Shown in pieces: positions 62,715 through 64,000 of a stretch of DNA of 64,000 bases (the first letter of the stretch is position 1; every line of letters starts with the position of its first letter). A model generated the notes under the pieces. That model had not been told where the DNA came from and made no database searches. It saw only the letters and a list, made by a program, of their open reading frames with translations. The stretch is from Rhizobium bangladeshense (GTDB taxonomy: Bacteria; Pseudomonadota; Alphaproteobacteria; Rhizobiales; Rhizobiaceae): NCBI RefSeq assembly GCF_001662075.1, contig NZ_LYPL01000022.1, positions 16,242-80,241 on the forward strand. The letters run 5' to 3'. The translations under genes were made by a program, and so were the position numbers.

Positions 62715-63658
62715 TTGCGGCCCGTCACCGTTTCATAGGCAAGAATCGCGCCGGCGAGATCTTCCAGCGCCGCGCCGACAGATTTGAACAGCGTGATTTC
62801 GGTCTCATCGCATCGCCCGCCATGGGCGCCGCTGACAAGTTCCGCAAGCTCTGCCCTTATGTCGCTTTCCCTCAGCACGCCGCTTTTCAGCGGCTGGACG
62901 ATATCGCCCGCCTCGCTAATAGCGCCGGCACGGGTATCGACATAGACGCTGGCGCGGCGGATCGCCTCGTCATCGCTTTCGCGCATGCTCGGCTTGAAGG
63001 CGCCGACAAGATCGAGATGAGCGCCGGGCTTCAGCCATTCGCCTGAGATCAGCGGCTCGTTGGAAAGCGTGGCACAGGAGATGATATCGGCCTTTCGCGC
63101 TGCGGCTTCCGCATTCGCCACCGCCTCGGCATTCAGGCCGAGCGCTCGGGCCTCGGCGGCGATCTTTTCCGCAGCCTGTCCGTTGCGACCCCAGACCCGG
63201 TATCTTTTGATCGACCGGACCGTGCCGTGCGCGAGCATCAGATTGAGCGACAGGCGGCCGGTTCCGCAGACAAGCATCTCCTCGGCGTCGGCGCGGGCGA
63301 GATAACGGGCTGCCAGCGCCGATGCCGCCGCCGTTCGCCGTGCGGTCAGCTCACCGCCGTCGATTGCGGCCAGCATCTCGCCGGTGGCGCCGGAGGAAAG
63401 AAGATAGGTTCCGAAGATCGCCGGCAGACCGCGCCGCATATTGCCGGGAAAGACGGAGACCGTCTTCACCCCGGCATAACGCCCGGGAACCCAGGCCGGC
63501 ATCAGAAGCAATGTGGCGCTCTCCTCGTTCGGCACAGCCATCTCATGGTGATGTCGCACCGGCATGACGCAGTCGCTGTCGAACATGTCGGCGATCGCCG
63601 CAATCAGTTCCGGCCAGGGCAGGGCCGCGCGCGTCTGTTCTTCATCGAGGACAAGCAT
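62711..63658 (-). CDS. Ornithine cyclodeaminase / mu-crystallin family protein
   Basis: This 315-residue NAD(P)-dependent family includes ornithine cyclodeaminase, alanine dehydrogenase and delta-1-pyrroline-2-carboxylate reductase. Visible are GVKTVSVFPGN (substrate lysine region), GELTARRTAAASALAA, the nucleotide loop GTGRLSLNLM and LVGAFKPSMRE. The loop reads GTGRLS and not the more common GxGxQA. The exact reaction is uncertain. It has a GGAGCGAAGA ribosome site and overlaps hrpB by four bases. Confidence 0.88.
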   Translation of the reverse strand: MLVLDEEQTRAALPWPELIAAIADMFDSDCVMPVRHHHEMAVPNEESATLLLMPAWVPGRYAGVKTVSVFPGNMRRGLPAIFGTYLLSSGATGEMLAAIDGGELTARRTAAASALAARYLARADAEEMLVCGTGRLSLNLMLAHGTVRSIKRYRVWGRNGQAAEKIAAEARALGLNAEAVANAEAAARKADIISCATLSNEPLISGEWLKPGAHLDLVGAFKPSMRESDDEAIRRASVYVDTRAGAISEAGDIVQPLKSGVLRESDIRAELAELVSGAHGGRCDETEITLFKSVGAALEDLAGAILAYETVTGRK

Positions 63659-63915
63659 TCTTCGCTCCGCTGGATCATCACCGCTGCCAAATTAACGATC
63701 GTGCCGCGCCATAGGCAAGCGCCCTGGAATTTCGCGCCAGGCTTCCCATATAGGATCTTATCGTCCTTGCCGAAGTCCTTCCTTGAGCATTCGGCAAAAA
63801 CGAATCTCAAAACCGCCCCATCGGGCGGCAGATTTGCTCGTTTTTGAAAACAAGAGATAAAAACCCTTCATTTTCAGCCTGTTACAAAAATGTCAAAAAA
63901 CTTTTGGTATGGCTG
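63659..63915. other. Gene-free spacer with terminator-like hairpin
   Basis: This 257-base gap separates the ornithine-cyclodeaminase-like gene from the rRNA-type promoter. It contains a GC-rich hairpin at 63815-63830 (CCGCCC-CATC-GGGCGG) nested in a longer imperfect stem (63800-63846) that ends in TTTTT on the plus strand and has TTTTG beside the core stem on the minus strand. I see no credible open reading frame. A small RNA is possible. Confidence 0.4.
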
Positions 63916-63944
63916 TTGACTTGGAAAAGGGGTTGGTTCTATAA
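63916..63944 (+). promoter_or_regulatory. Strong sigma-70-type promoter, rRNA operon type
   Basis: TTGACT (63916-63921) and CTATAA (63939-63944) are spaced 17 bases apart and preceded by an A/T-rich tract (63875-63905) like an UP element. This closely matches the -35/-10 pattern of rhizobial rRNA promoters. It points rightward off the window. Confidence 0.85.
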
Positions 63945-64000
63945 GCCCACTCACTGAACGAGGGCGGCGGCGCTGCTGGCGACGAAGTCTCTCGCTCTAA
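63945..64000 (+). ncRNA. Start of rRNA operon leader (partial)
   Basis: The sequence after the promoter (CACTGAACGAGGGCGG, then CGACGAAGTCTCTCGCTC) resembles the pre-16S leader of Rhizobium rRNA operons. The 16S gene should begin to the right of this window. No mature rRNA is inside. Confidence 0.65.

Noticed and set aside
1..64000. Search for tRNA genes, CRISPR arrays, insertion sequences and prophage
   Set aside because: No cloverleaf-like sequence, regularly spaced repeat, transposase or phage gene was recognised; gaps between genes are short and accounted for.

Overview
This window is a gene-dense, GC-rich stretch of the main chromosome of a Rhizobiales alphaproteobacterium, most like Rhizobium of the leguminosarum/etli group. 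That placement rests on protein wording and on gene order: rho-hemJ-hemE / origin / ppsR-maf-aroE-coaE-dnaQ, chvI-chvG-hprK-ptsM-ptsH beside pckA, and the split trpFBA-accD-folC cluster. The species is not proven. I see no insertion sequence, prophage, CRISPR array or tRNA. Nearly everything is conserved core genome.

Layout. 1-2081: rho (cut by the left edge), hemJ and hemE on the minus strand. 2082-2481: a gene-free, AT-rich, DnaA-box-bearing gap between hemE and ppsR, the usual place of the alphaproteobacterial chromosomal origin. 2482-6115: ppsR, then the overlapping maf-aroE-coaE-dnaQ operon. 6212-7311: secB and fxsA (minus). 7434-12766: a Tim44-like gene, mltA, an smr gene and an HTH gene, coupled, then gyrB. 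12835-17939: a looser accessory-like stretch with a nitroreductase, a DUF2218 protein, a remnant of a glutathionyl-hydroquinone reductase gene, an FAH-fold hydrolase, an intracellular PHB depolymerase, a DUF2852 protein and a YgjP-type metallopeptidase. 18015-23074: trpF-trpB-trpA-accD-folC.

23149-35125 (minus): one long cluster read divL, tsaE-amgK fusion, murU, addB, addA, trxA. It joins cell-cycle signalling, tRNA modification, peptidoglycan sugar salvage and double-strand-break repair. 35329-40916 (minus): ahcY with a striking operator-like palindrome, then the ChvI/ChvG two-component system with hprK, EIIA-Man and HPr, a regulatory PTS with no sugar permease. pckA is divergent at 41237. 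42964-44014: arfB and alkB. 44038-49462 (minus): hisB, DUF2628, hisH, two unknown genes, hisA, hisF, hisE, coaA. 49637-51967: hslV, a GNAT gene, hslU. 52155-56819: a DUF1402 protein, a cytochrome P450 and malate synthase G. 56896-63658: an L,D-transpeptidase lipoprotein, mmcB, the redox pair ActR/ActS, helicase HrpB and an ornithine-cyclodeaminase-family enzyme. The right edge holds a strong promoter and leader of the rRNA-operon type reading rightward; the 16S gene itself is outside.

The most distinctive features are the origin region, the DivL kinase whose phospho-acceptor histidine is tyrosine, the TsaE-AmgK fusion next to MurU, an acetyl-CoA carboxylase beta subunit that has lost three of four zinc-ribbon cysteines, the acetyltransferase gene wedged between hslV and hslU, and the palindrome/tandem-repeat operator before ahcY. 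No wholly new multi-gene system is evident. The least-explained genes are the two small unknown proteins inside the his operon and the DUF1402 protein.
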